Shown in pieces: positions 1 to 7,203 of a stretch of 19,579 bases of DNA. The notes below the pieces were generated by a model. That model made no database searches. It saw only the letters and a program-made list of their open reading frames with translations, and was not told the origin of the DNA. The stretch covers positions 1 through 19,579 of the forward strand of contig JAZRTK010000030.1 of NCBI GenBank assembly GCA_045651985.1, written 5' to 3'. The position numbers were made by a program, and so were the translations under genes. Positions within the stretch are counted from its first letter, which is position 1; each line of letters starts with the position of its first letter. The DNA comes from SIG710 sp045651985 (GTDB lineage: Bacteria; Bacillota; Clostridia; Oscillospirales; CAG-272).

Positions 1-1
1 C

Positions 2-1144
2 CGCAAGCAGGAATACGACGACATCGGGCTTGATTTCGATACCCCCTTGATGGATCGCAAGCACTCCTGCGAGAACAAGTGTATTTTCTGTTTCATCGAC
101 CAGCTTCCAAAGGGAATGCGCTCCACCCTGTACTTCAAGGACGACGATTCCCGACTGTCCTTTCTTCACGGAAACTACGTGACGTTAACTAACATGGACG
201 AAAGTGACATCGACCGCATAATCGAGATGCACATATCGCCCGTAAACATTTCGGTTCATACCACAAATCCCGACCTGCGTGTTCAGATGATGAAGAACAA
301 GCGAGCTGGGGAGGTTCTTTCATATTTGAAAAAACTTGCGGACCACGGCATTTCCCTTTGCACCCAGATTGTGCTTTGCAAGGGACTCAACGACGGCGAG
401 GAACTGACGCGCACCATGCACGACCTGGCAACGCTTCACCCCGCGCTGAAAAGCTGTTCGATAGTTCCCGCGGGACTGACGAAATTCCGCGACAGTCTCT
501 ATCCCCTCTCGCCATTTACGCCCGAGGAAAGCGGAAAGATCATTGACACCGTGAACAAATTCGGCAACCAATGTCTCAACTATTACGGATCACGGCTCTT
601 TTTCTGCGCCGACGAGCTTTATTTAAAGGCGGGGCGTCCTCTGCCCACATCCGAATACTACGAGGACTACTCTCAAATTGAGAACGGCGTGGGCATGATA
701 ACATCCCTTGAGACAGACTTTGATTTCGACTACGCTTACATTTCCGAATACGCCGAAAAATTTGCCGAGAAATACCCCGAGGGCAGAACGGTATCTATTG
801 CCACGGGTGAGGCGGCATACGACCTGATCTCTCGCCTGTCAAAAAAGATCGAGGACGGCGTTTCCGGGGCAAAGATCAATGTATACAAGATAACAAATCG
901 CTTTTTTGGGGAAAGCATCACCGTTTCGGGTCTGCTGACAGGCAAGGATATGGCCGAGCAGCTTGTAGATCGGGAGCTTGGAGAAGTGCTTTATTTTCCC
1001 AAAAACACGTTAAAAGCCGACGAGGATATTTTCCTTGACGACATGACCCCCGCTGAGCTTGCGCAAAAACTCGGCACACCCGTAGCCGCCTCGTGCGACA
1101 ACGGATTTGAATTTATCCCAAGCATTCTGGGACTGGATAAATAA
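2..1144 (+). CDS. DUF512 family radical-SAM-like protein, 5' partial
   Basis: The reading frame is open from the first bases of the window, so the N-terminus lies outside; 380 residues are visible. Near the start there is a C-x3-C-x2-C cluster (CENKCIFC) followed by FIDQLPKGMR and then FKDDDSRLSF and GNYVTLTN, which are hallmarks of the DUF512 family. Family members are normally somewhat longer, with an N-terminal PDZ-like segment that would be the missing part. The cysteine triplet is of the radical-SAM type, which suggests a [4Fe-4S] cluster and S-adenosylmethionine chemistry, but the reaction is not known to me. A TTG/ATG pair at 47-52 could be taken as a start, but it lies inside conserved sequence and has no Shine-Dalgarno site. 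The gene leads a tight operon with a lipoprotein, der and obg. Family assignment is firm; function is unknown. Confidence 0.9.
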   Translation, partial: RKQEYDDIGLDFDTPLMDRKHSCENKCIFCFIDQLPKGMRSTLYFKDDDSRLSFLHGNYVTLTNMDESDIDRIIEMHISPVNISVHTTNPDLRVQMMKNKRAGEVLSYLKKLADHGISLCTQIVLCKGLNDGEELTRTMHDLATLHPALKSCSIVPAGLTKFRDSLYPLSPFTPEESGKIIDTVNKFGNQCLNYYGSRLFFCADELYLKAGRPLPTSEYYEDYSQIENGVGMITSLETDFDFDYAYISEYAEKFAEKYPEGRTVSIATGEAAYDLISRLSKKIEDGVSGAKINVYKITNRFFGESITVSGLLTGKDMAEQLVDRELGEVLYFPKNTLKADEDIFLDDMTPAELAQKLGTPVAASCDNGFEFIPSILGLDK

Positions 1145-1162
1145 ACCAAAAGGAGAAAAATC

Positions 1163-1954
1163 ATGAAAAAGATCATTATGGCAGTTTTAGCGGCAGCTCT
1201 TATTATAAGCTCACTCTCTGCTTGCGGGGAGACAAAAAAGCCTCCCGTGACCGATACGAACGACTCCACCGACACCCAAGACATGAGCATTCCCGCTATC
1301 CCCGAATGCACATATGAATATACCATTCAAGAACACAGCACAATAGTCAGTGAGACCGAGGCAGGGGGCAGAAACACGAAGTTTTTGCGCTTCCCCGTGA
1401 TCAGCAATATGGCAAACGCCGAGATCCAGACCAAGGTAAACGCGATTCTGCTGGTCGCGGCAGAGAATTTCTACAATACAACGCTCCGCGACATCGACAT
1501 CTACATGGAGGAAGGCACTATTTTCAACTACGAGGTGACCGGCTGTACGGTTGAGTACGCCTCCGACAACTTCCTATCGGTAAAGAGCATGATCAACTTT
1601 ACCACCTCCACCGCCGAGTATTCAACAAACTCCGTCTATACAACAAATATTGACCTGACAACGGGCGAGGAGCTGACGGGTGAGGACATCTTCTCCGACT
1701 TTATGACTGTCAATAATAAGTTCATCGGCGGAGATTTTACGCAGGAATACGGACTTGATAATCTGCTCACACTCACAAATTACAGCGACATGATATTGCA
1801 GTACAAGAGCGACAGAAGCATTTATCCGGACGTTTACTTTAATTACGACAAGCTTATAATCAACATCGACCTGACCGACTCCCTCGGCTCGTCCGCAGGA
1901 TTTTCTATTCCTCTTGTCGACGTGCGTGAGTGCTTAAAGGTCATACCCAACTAA
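1163..1954 (+). CDS. lipoprotein with RsiV-like (DUF4163/DUF3298) domain
   Basis: A 263-residue protein with a classical lipoprotein signal: basic MKK start, hydrophobic stretch to about residue 17, lipobox LSAC with the lipidated cysteine at 21. A Thr/Asp-rich linker of about 30 residues follows, typical of a tether on the outer face of the membrane. The rest (about 55-263) is a beta-rich domain. It contains FPVISNMANAEIQTKVN and near the end YPDVYFNYDKLIINIDL, which resemble the DUF4163 and DUF3298 halves seen in RsiV, PdaC and related extracytoplasmic proteins. No transmembrane anti-sigma helix is present, so it is not itself an RsiV anti-sigma factor. The start has the site aaggag 8-13 bases upstream. 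It lies 18 bases after the DUF512 gene and 20 before der, so co-transcription is likely. Domain resemblance is by eye; the role is unknown. Confidence 0.75.
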   Translation: MKKIIMAVLAAALIISSLSACGETKKPPVTDTNDSTDTQDMSIPAIPECTYEYTIQEHSTIVSETEAGGRNTKFLRFPVISNMANAEIQTKVNAILLVAAENFYNTTLRDIDIYMEEGTIFNYEVTGCTVEYASDNFLSVKSMINFTTSTAEYSTNSVYTTNIDLTTGEELTGEDIFSDFMTVNNKFIGGDFTQEYGLDNLLTLTNYSDMILQYKSDRSIYPDVYFNYDKLIINIDLTDSLGSSAGFSIPLVDVRECLKVIPN

Positions 1955-1956
1955 AG

Positions 1957-1962
1957 AAAAGG
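1957..1962 (+). promoter_or_regulatory. ribosome binding site of der
   Basis: AAAAGG lies 12 bases before the ATG at 1975. This supports the start at 1975 (MSKPIIAIVG) over an in-frame ATG-less extension back to 1930, which would overlap the lipoprotein gene and add 15 residues foreign to Der. Confidence 0.55.
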
Positions 1963-1974
1963 ACTAAAAAAGAA

Positions 1975-3303
1975 ATGTCAAAACCCATTATTGCAATAGT
2001 AGGACGCCCAAACGTGGGAAAAAGTACGCTTTTCAACCGACTTATCGGTGAGAGACGCGCCATCGTCGAGGACGTCCCCGGCGTTACCCGCGACCGAATC
2101 TACGGCGAGACCGACTGGCAAGGCAGAAAGCTTGTAATTATCGACACGGGCGGTATAGAACCCAAATCCGACGATATTATATTAAGCCAGATGAAAACAC
2201 AGGCTCAGATAGCCATTGACACGGCGGACGTTATCATCTTCATGTGCGACGTTCGGGCGGGCTTGGTGGCGGACGACCGTGAGATCGCCGTCATGCTCAA
2301 AAAGAGCGGGAAGCCCATTATCCCCTGCATAAACAAATGCGATACCGTGGGCGGTCTGCCTTACGAATATTACGAGTTCTTCGAGCTTGGCTTTGAGTGC
2401 GAGCCTGTCGCCGTCTCCTCGGTTCACGGAAGCGGCACGGGCGACCTGCTGGACGCCTGCCTCGAGGCACTTCCCGAGAGCACTGCCGAAGAGGAGGACG
2501 ACGATTCTATCAAGATCGCCGTTATCGGAAAACCCAACGCGGGCAAGTCCTCTATCATCAACCGAATAGTCGGAAGTGAGCGCCTTATCGTTTCAAACAT
2601 TCCCGGAACGACTCGCGACGCTATCGACACGCAGGTCGAAAACGAATACGGCAAATTCACCTTTATCGACACCGCGGGAATCCGCCGAAAATCGAAGGTA
2701 GACGACAGAATTGAGAAATTCAGCGTTCTCCGTGCCCACATGGCGGTGGAGCGCGCCGACGTCTGCCTTATTATGGTTGACGCAAATCAGGGTGTCACCG
2801 AGCAGGACGAAAAAATAGCGGGCATCGCCCACGAGGCGGGCAAGGCGTCAATTATAGTCATTAACAAATGGGACAGCATCGAAAAGGACAACAACACCGT
2901 GTCCGAATTCACAAAGGACACCTACAACGCCCTCTCATATATGACCTACGCGCCTATCGTCTTCGTTTCGGCACTTACAGGTCAGAGAGTGACCAACCTT
3001 TTCGACATGATAAAGGCAGTTCATAACCAATCTGTTATGAGAATTTCCACGGGTATGCTCAACGACGTGCTGGGCGACGCCACCACCCGCGTTCAGCCTC
3101 CCACGGACAAGGGAAAGCGCTTGAAGATATACTACATGACCCAGATATCGGTTGCGCCCCCCACCTTCGTTATATTCTGCAACAACGCAGAGCTTTTCCA
3201 CTTCTCCTACCAGAGATATATCGAAAACTGCCTGCGTGATACCTTTGGATTCCGTGGTACTCCCATACGGCTCATTATCCGTCAGAAGGGCGACGAGACC
3301 TGA
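1975..3303 (+). CDS. der: ribosome biogenesis GTPase Der (EngA)
   Basis: Double-GTPase protein required for 50S subunit maturation. The 442 residues match the family length. First G domain: P-loop GRPNVGKS at 10-17, DTGG at 57-60, NKCD at 120-123. Second G domain: GKPNAGKS at 185-192, DTAG at 232-235, then NKWD. Between them is an acidic linker (about 168-178, EEEDDD). The C-terminal 90 or so residues match the KH-like domain, ending in FRGTPIRLIIRQK, a typical Der end. The ATG at 1975 is chosen because the protein then begins directly before the first P-loop strand. It is the third gene of the operon and sits 21 bases before obg. In other Firmicutes der is also often near a DUF512 gene, so that neighbour is expected; direct linkage to obg is less usual. 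Confidence 0.98.
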   Translation: MSKPIIAIVGRPNVGKSTLFNRLIGERRAIVEDVPGVTRDRIYGETDWQGRKLVIIDTGGIEPKSDDIILSQMKTQAQIAIDTADVIIFMCDVRAGLVADDREIAVMLKKSGKPIIPCINKCDTVGGLPYEYYEFFELGFECEPVAVSSVHGSGTGDLLDACLEALPESTAEEEDDDSIKIAVIGKPNAGKSSIINRIVGSERLIVSNIPGTTRDAIDTQVENEYGKFTFIDTAGIRRKSKVDDRIEKFSVLRAHMAVERADVCLIMVDANQGVTEQDEKIAGIAHEAGKASIIVINKWDSIEKDNNTVSEFTKDTYNALSYMTYAPIVFVSALTGQRVTNLFDMIKAVHNQSVMRISTGMLNDVLGDATTRVQPPTDKGKRLKIYYMTQISVAPPTFVIFCNNAELFHFSYQRYIENCLRDTFGFRGTPIRLIIRQKGDET

Positions 3304-3324
3304 CACCTTTAAATTGGAGAAAAT

Positions 3325-4599
3325 ATGTTTATAGACAACGTTAAAATTTATATCAAGGCAGGAAACGGCGGAAACGGCGCCGTGTCCTTCAGACGCGAAA
3401 AATACGTCTCCCACGGCGGTCCTGACGGCGGTGACGGCGGAAACGGCGGAAATATCGTCTTTCGCGTTGACGAGGGCACTAATACCCTGCTGGCTTTCCG
3501 ATACAAAAGAAAATTCGTAGCCGAAAACGGCGGAAACGGCAAGGGAGCAAAGTTCCACGGCGCAAACGGTGCCGACTGTGTAATTTCCGTTCCCCGCGGC
3601 ACGCTTATAAAGGACAGTGAAACGGGAAAGATCATAAAAGATCTTTCGATAGACGACGAATTCGTCTGCATCAAGGGTGGAAAAGGCGGCTGGGGCAACC
3701 GCCACTTCGCCACACCTACCCGCCAGACCCCTATGTTCGCAAAGAACGGATTAACAGGCGCGGAAAAAGAGGTCATTTTGGAGCTTAAAATGATAGCAGA
3801 CGTGGGACTTATCGGCTTCCCCAATGTGGGCAAATCCTCCATCTTATCCCGTATCAGCGCCGCAAAGCCCAAAATTGCCGACTACCATTTTACAACTCTT
3901 TCGCCAAATCTGGGCGTTGTAAAAACAGGAGACGAAACGGGCTTTGTTGCCGCCGACATTCCCGGTCTTATTGAGGGCGCGGCAGACGGACTTGGACTTG
4001 GACACCAGTTCTTGCGACACGTTGACCGCTGCAGACTTCTTTTGCACGTGGTAGATGTCTCCCAGATCGAAGGCAGAGACGCCATTGAGGACGTAAAGCA
4101 GATAAACACCGAGCTTCAAAAGTACAGTCCCGAGCTTGCCACGCGCCCACAGATAATCGTAGCAAACAAGACTGACATGGTAAACGAGGAGTACGTTGAC
4201 CTTGAAGCATTTGAGAAGTTCGTTGACGAAAACGAATGGGAGATGATCTACGTTTCCGCAGCAACGGGCGAAAACCTTGATCAGCTGGTCCGCCGTGTGG
4301 ACGAGCGTTTGAAAATGCTCCCCCCCGTAAAGGTTTACGACAGCGAATTTGTCGAGGCGGAAGCGGACGACACCACCGAGCGCGAAACTATCGTGCGCCG
4401 TGAGAACAACACCTTCTTTGTTGAAGGCCCCTGGCTTGAAAAGCTCATGGGACAGGTCAATTTCGACGACTACGAATCGCTCAATTACTTCCAGAAGGTT
4501 CTTATCAAGAGCGGAGTGATCAAGATGCTCGAAGATAAGGGAGCGCAGGACGGCGACACCGTCTCCATATATGATTTTGAATTTGATTTTGTCAAATAA
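3325..4599 (+). CDS. obg: Obg family GTPase CgtA
   Basis: Ribosome-associated GTPase involved in 50S assembly and stress signalling. The 424 residues show three parts. The N-terminal glycine-rich Obg fold (1-158) has GNGGNGAVSFRREKYV and GGDGGNGGNI. The G domain has P-loop GFPNVGKS at 164-171, DIPG at 211-214, NKTD at 281-284 and SAAT at 311-314. The C-terminal OCT domain (about 355-420) has FVEGPWLEKLM and the end DGDTVSIYDFEFDF. The ATG follows TTGGAGA by four bases. It is last in the DUF512-lipoprotein-der-obg operon and is followed at once by a strong terminator. In many Firmicutes obg is next to rplU and rpmA; neither is here. Assignment is secure. Confidence 0.98.
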   Translation: MFIDNVKIYIKAGNGGNGAVSFRREKYVSHGGPDGGDGGNGGNIVFRVDEGTNTLLAFRYKRKFVAENGGNGKGAKFHGANGADCVISVPRGTLIKDSETGKIIKDLSIDDEFVCIKGGKGGWGNRHFATPTRQTPMFAKNGLTGAEKEVILELKMIADVGLIGFPNVGKSSILSRISAAKPKIADYHFTTLSPNLGVVKTGDETGFVAADIPGLIEGAADGLGLGHQFLRHVDRCRLLLHVVDVSQIEGRDAIEDVKQINTELQKYSPELATRPQIIVANKTDMVNEEYVDLEAFEKFVDENEWEMIYVSAATGENLDQLVRRVDERLKMLPPVKVYDSEFVEAEADDTTERETIVRRENNTFFVEGPWLEKLMGQVNFDDYESLNYFQKVLIKSGVIKMLEDKGAQDGDTVSIYDFEFDFVK

Positions 4600-4603
4600 A
4601 AAA

Positions 4604-4625
4604 ACGCACCGCCTCGGCGGTGCGT
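4604..4625. terminator. bidirectional Rho-independent terminator between obg and tyrS
   Basis: Perfect 10-bp inverted repeat ACGCACCGCC / GGCGGTGCGT around a two-base centre, flanked by an A tract on the left (4598-4604) and a T tract on the right (4625-4630). It therefore works in both directions and separates convergent obg and tyrS; the tyrS stop codon begins only eight bases beyond the stem. Confidence 0.95.
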
Positions 4626-4632
4626 TTTTTAT

Positions 4633-5850
4633 TTAACCTATGACCTTTTTAAAACTCTTCTTGCCGCGTCTGATAACGAGCCCCTCTTTCATATCCTCGC
4701 GAGCGTAAATTGTCTTGATGTCGGTGATCTTCTCACCGTCGACCGTAACACCGCCCTGCTCTACCGCACGTCTTGCTTCGGACTTGGAGGGGACGAGTCC
4801 AGCCTTTACAAGAATGGTGAGAATGTCGATGTTGCCGTCGGCAAAATCCTCATCTGAAAGAGTGGTGGTAGGCATATCAGCCTGCGCGCCTGCGCCAAAG
4901 AGCGCCTTTGCACTCGCCTGAGCCTTTTCAGCTTCCGACTCGCCGTGAACCATCTTTGTCAGCTCGTATGCAAGGATCTCCTTTGCTGTGTTCAGCTGAC
5001 TGCCTTCCCATGCATCCATTTCGTTGATCTGCTCGATGGGCAGGAATGTGAGCATTCTGATGCACTTGAGAACGTCCGCGTCACCAACGTTTCGCCAATA
5101 CTGGTAGAAGTCGTATGGGCTGGTCTTTTGGGGATCGAGCCATACGGCGTTGCCCGCGGTCTTACCCATCTTCTTGCCGTTGGAGTCGGTGAGAAGAGTG
5201 ATAGTCATGGCATTTGCGTCCTTGCCAAGCTTGCGGCGGATAAGCTCTGTACCTCCCAGCATGTTGGACCACTGGTCATCGCCTCCGAACTGGAAGTTAC
5301 AGCCGTAATTCTTGTAGAGATAGTAGAAGTCGTAAGACTGCATTATCATATAGTTAAACTCAAGGAATGAAAGTCCCTGAGCCATTCTCTGCTTGTAGCA
5401 CTCAGCTCTCAGCATGTTGTTTACAGAGAAGCAAGCTCCGACCTCACGGAGCAGTTCGACGTAGTTAAGCTTGAGAAGCCACTCTGCGTTGTTTATCATC
5501 TGCGCCTTGCCCTCGGAGAAGTCGATGAACTTTTCCATTTGACGCTTGAAGCACTCTGCGTTGTGGTTGATATCGTCGATAGTGAGCATCTTTCTCATGT
5601 CGGTCCTGCCCGAGGGGTCACCGATCATGGTGGTACCGCCGCCGATGAGGGCGATAGGCTTATTGCCCGCCATCTGCAGTCTCTTCATGAGAGTCAGAGC
5701 CATAAAGTGACCAGCGGTCAGGCTGTCTGCGGTACAGTCAAAGCCGATGTAAAAGGTAGCCTTGCCATGGTTGATGATCTCCTTTATCTCTTCTTCATTT
5801 GTCATCTGCGCTATCAGACCGCGGGCCTTCAGCTCGTCAAAAATAGTCAT
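4633..5850 (-). CDS. tyrS: tyrosyl-tRNA synthetase, bacterial TyrRS type
   Basis: Charges tRNA-Tyr with tyrosine in the cytoplasm; class I synthetase of 405 residues, near the family norm. Rossmann domain: GFDCTADSL at 36-44 leads into the HIGH motif, which here reads TAGH (45-48). The tyrosine-site segment SYDFYYLY and the GGDDQW motif follow. The KMSKS-like loop is KKMGKT, close to the KFGKT of other bacterial TyrRS. The C-terminal S4 RNA-binding domain (about 335-400) includes PSKSEARRAVEQGGVTVDG. The ATG at 5850 has the site GAAAGG ten bases upstream. It has its own consensus promoter at 5891-5919 and a leader of only about 30 bases, so no T-box is possible. The odd point is loss of the first histidine of HIGH. 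Confidence 0.97.
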   Translation of the reverse strand: MTIFDELKARGLIAQMTNEEEIKEIINHGKATFYIGFDCTADSLTAGHFMALTLMKRLQMAGNKPIALIGGGTTMIGDPSGRTDMRKMLTIDDINHNAECFKRQMEKFIDFSEGKAQMINNAEWLLKLNYVELLREVGACFSVNNMLRAECYKQRMAQGLSFLEFNYMIMQSYDFYYLYKNYGCNFQFGGDDQWSNMLGGTELIRRKLGKDANAMTITLLTDSNGKKMGKTAGNAVWLDPQKTSPYDFYQYWRNVGDADVLKCIRMLTFLPIEQINEMDAWEGSQLNTAKEILAYELTKMVHGESEAEKAQASAKALFGAGAQADMPTTTLSDEDFADGNIDILTILVKAGLVPSKSEARRAVEQGGVTVDGEKITDIKTIYAREDMKEGLVIRRGKKSFKKVIG

Positions 5851-5890
5851 TTTTCTATATCCTTTCGGTTTTCTGCATATTATCTGAATA

Positions 5891-5919
5891 ATTATAACTC
5901 AAAAACGCCCTTTTGTCAA
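5891..5919 (-). promoter_or_regulatory. SigA-type promoter of tyrS
   Basis: On the - strand, TTGACA (5914-5919) and TATAAT (5891-5896) are both perfect consensus with a 17-base spacer. Transcription should begin near 5884, leaving about 34 bases of leader. Confidence 0.9.
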
Positions 5920-5939
5920 TATAATAAAGGAAACTTTGA

Positions 5940-5973
5940 CAAAGCAAAACCCACGGCGATATCACCGTGGGTT
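5940..5973 (-). terminator. terminator after the zinc-ribbon gene
   Basis: On the - strand AACCCACGG pairs with CCGTGGGTT (arms 5965-5973 and 5948-5956) around an eight-base loop, followed by TTGCTTTGT. The T tract is interrupted, but position just after the 6002 stop and just before the tyrS promoter fits a terminator. Confidence 0.75.
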
Positions 5974-6001
5974 GACCACCAATTATATAATCGGAATTAT
6001 A

Positions 6002-6325
6002 TTACTGAGCGTTCTTTCTTGCCTCAAAGCAAGCACTGCAGTATACGGGTCTGTCGCTGGAGGGCTGGAAGTAAACCTTTGCTACTCCGCCGCACTCAGC
6101 GCAGGTCGTTTCATATACCTGTCTGGGCTCTCTTGCTTCTCTGTTTGCGTTCTTTCTTGCATCGCGGCAAGCCTTGCAGCGCATGGGCTTATTTACAAAA
6201 CCCTTTGCCTTGTAGAATTCCTTCTCACCTGCAGTGAAAACGAACTCGTTGCCACATTCCTTGCACACTAAAGTTTCGTCTTCGAAAACTTCGTTTTCAA
6301 GTGCAACCATTTCTTCTTCGTACAT
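6002..6325 (-). CDS. small zinc-ribbon domain protein (zf-trcl / CxxC-x17-CxxC type)
   Basis: A 107-residue soluble protein with four CxxC pairs: C21/C24 and C50/C53 form the first ribbon, C75/C78 and C96/C99 the second. The two halves end alike (CKACRDARKNA and CSACFEARKNA), so the protein looks like an internal duplication of a zinc knuckle. A basic segment (R54-R68) lies between them and the first 18 residues are acidic. This pattern matches the 'probable zinc-ribbon domain' family common in Clostridia; no function is known to me. Nucleic-acid binding or redox sensing would be guesses. The ATG at 6325 has GAGGT about ten bases upstream. It starts 59 bases after the sigma-factor gene with no terminator between, so it is probably co-transcribed with it. 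A terminator follows it. Confidence 0.8.
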   Translation of the reverse strand: MYEEEMVALENEVFEDETLVCKECGNEFVFTAGEKEFYKAKGFVNKPMRCKACRDARKNANREAREPRQVYETTCAECGGVAKVYFQPSSDRPVYCSACFEARKNAQ

Positions 6326-6384
6326 TGTGCTAATACCTCGCTTTTTGATCGTCCCGCTTTGAGGGATATTTTATTAAATCGGGG

Positions 6385-7005
6385 CTATACGTTGCCGCCG
6401 TTTAATACGGATTTAAGTTTTTTTCTGGCTCTGAAAATTGCGTTGTCAACGGATCTTTGCGACCTTGAAAGGCATCGGGAAATATCCGCAGACGACAAGC
6501 CCGAGGCATATAGCCGAAGAACATCGTATTCAAGTTTCGAGAGATTCTCTGTCATGAGATTTTCCAGTGCTTGAGCGCTTTCTGTGTCAATGACCCCGTC
6601 CGATACGTCCGACGTGTCTGCCAGTGAGAGAAAATTCTCAATGGGAAGCAGATCGACGCGCCGCCGCGCGGCAAACCGCGCACGGCTTATCATACTGTTG
6701 TTCACACACACCTTGGCGTAGAGTCCAAACGACACCCTGCTCTGGGAGGCGTTGTAAGTCAGCGCCGCCTTGGAAAGTGCTATCAGGGCGTATTGCATGA
6801 GATCGTCGGAATCGTAGACCTCTGCCAGAGTGTCGCCGTAAGTCCCCACAGCCGCTAAAAGCATGGGGCGGTAAAGCTCCGCCAATCGGTCGAAAGCCGG
6901 CTCGTTATCACGGCGGTACTCATCGATCAGACGATTCACCTCAGCATCCGAAAATCCCTTTTCTCCGTCAAGAACACCCTTTTTCTTTGTTTTACATTCG
7001 TTCAA
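6385..7005 (-). CDS. sigma-70 family RNA polymerase sigma factor, SigH-like
   Basis: A 206-residue alternative sigma factor. Region 2 (about 45-120) contains DSDDLMQYALIALSKAALTY and VSFGLYAKVCVNNSMISRAR, which line up with the DLxQEGxIGLxKA and FAELCVTRQI segments of Spo0H/SigH. Region 4 (about 155-203) contains LSKLEYDVLRLYASGLSS and SQRSVDNAIFRARKKL, again closest to SigH (KSIDNALQRVKRKL). No region 1.1 or 3 is seen. The start is TTG at 7005, chosen because GGAGG is eight bases upstream and no in-frame ATG lies before residue 48. It has its own promoter at 7066-7093. The zinc-ribbon gene follows in the same direction. The classical sigH neighbours (rpmG, secE, nusG) are absent, so I do not call it sigH; it may be the SigH orthologue moved or a paralogue. 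Confidence 0.85.
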   Translation of the reverse strand: MNECKTKKKGVLDGEKGFSDAEVNRLIDEYRRDNEPAFDRLAELYRPMLLAAVGTYGDTLAEVYDSDDLMQYALIALSKAALTYNASQSRVSFGLYAKVCVNNSMISRARFAARRRVDLLPIENFLSLADTSDVSDGVIDTESAQALENLMTENLSKLEYDVLRLYASGLSSADISRCLSRSQRSVDNAIFRARKKLKSVLNGGNV

Positions 7006-7013
7006 GGGTCTTT

Positions 7014-7018
7014 CCTCC
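7014..7018 (-). promoter_or_regulatory. ribosome binding site fixing the TTG start of the sigma gene
   Basis: CCTCC here is GGAGG on the - strand (within CGGAGGAAA), eight bases before TTG at 7005-7003. Its spacing selects TTG; no ATG or GTG start is available nearby. Confidence 0.8.
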
Positions 7019-7065
7019 GAAAATACGAGAAATCAAATGGATACTTTGCCCGTGATTACAGTAAT

Positions 7066-7093
7066 ATTATACCATTATTTTTCACAATGTCAA
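7066..7093 (-). promoter_or_regulatory. promoter of the sigma-factor gene
   Basis: On the - strand, TTGACA (7088-7093), a 16-base spacer and TATAAT (7066-7071), with TGG directly before the -10 box (an extended -10). The predicted leader is about 54 bases. Confidence 0.88.
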
Positions 7094-7203
7094 TAGTGAA
7101 ATGGGAAATATTTCTCGTCATGTTCTACAATTTTTTACCAAATCGTAACTTTCCCGAACTTTTTCTTCTTTTTTTCTCAAAACTATTCAAAAATTCGTCA
7201 GGA

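Noticed and set aside
5539..6237. 232-codon + strand frame across tyrS start and the zinc-ribbon gene
   Set aside because: Antisense to two supported genes and runs through a promoter and a terminator; no ribosome binding site.
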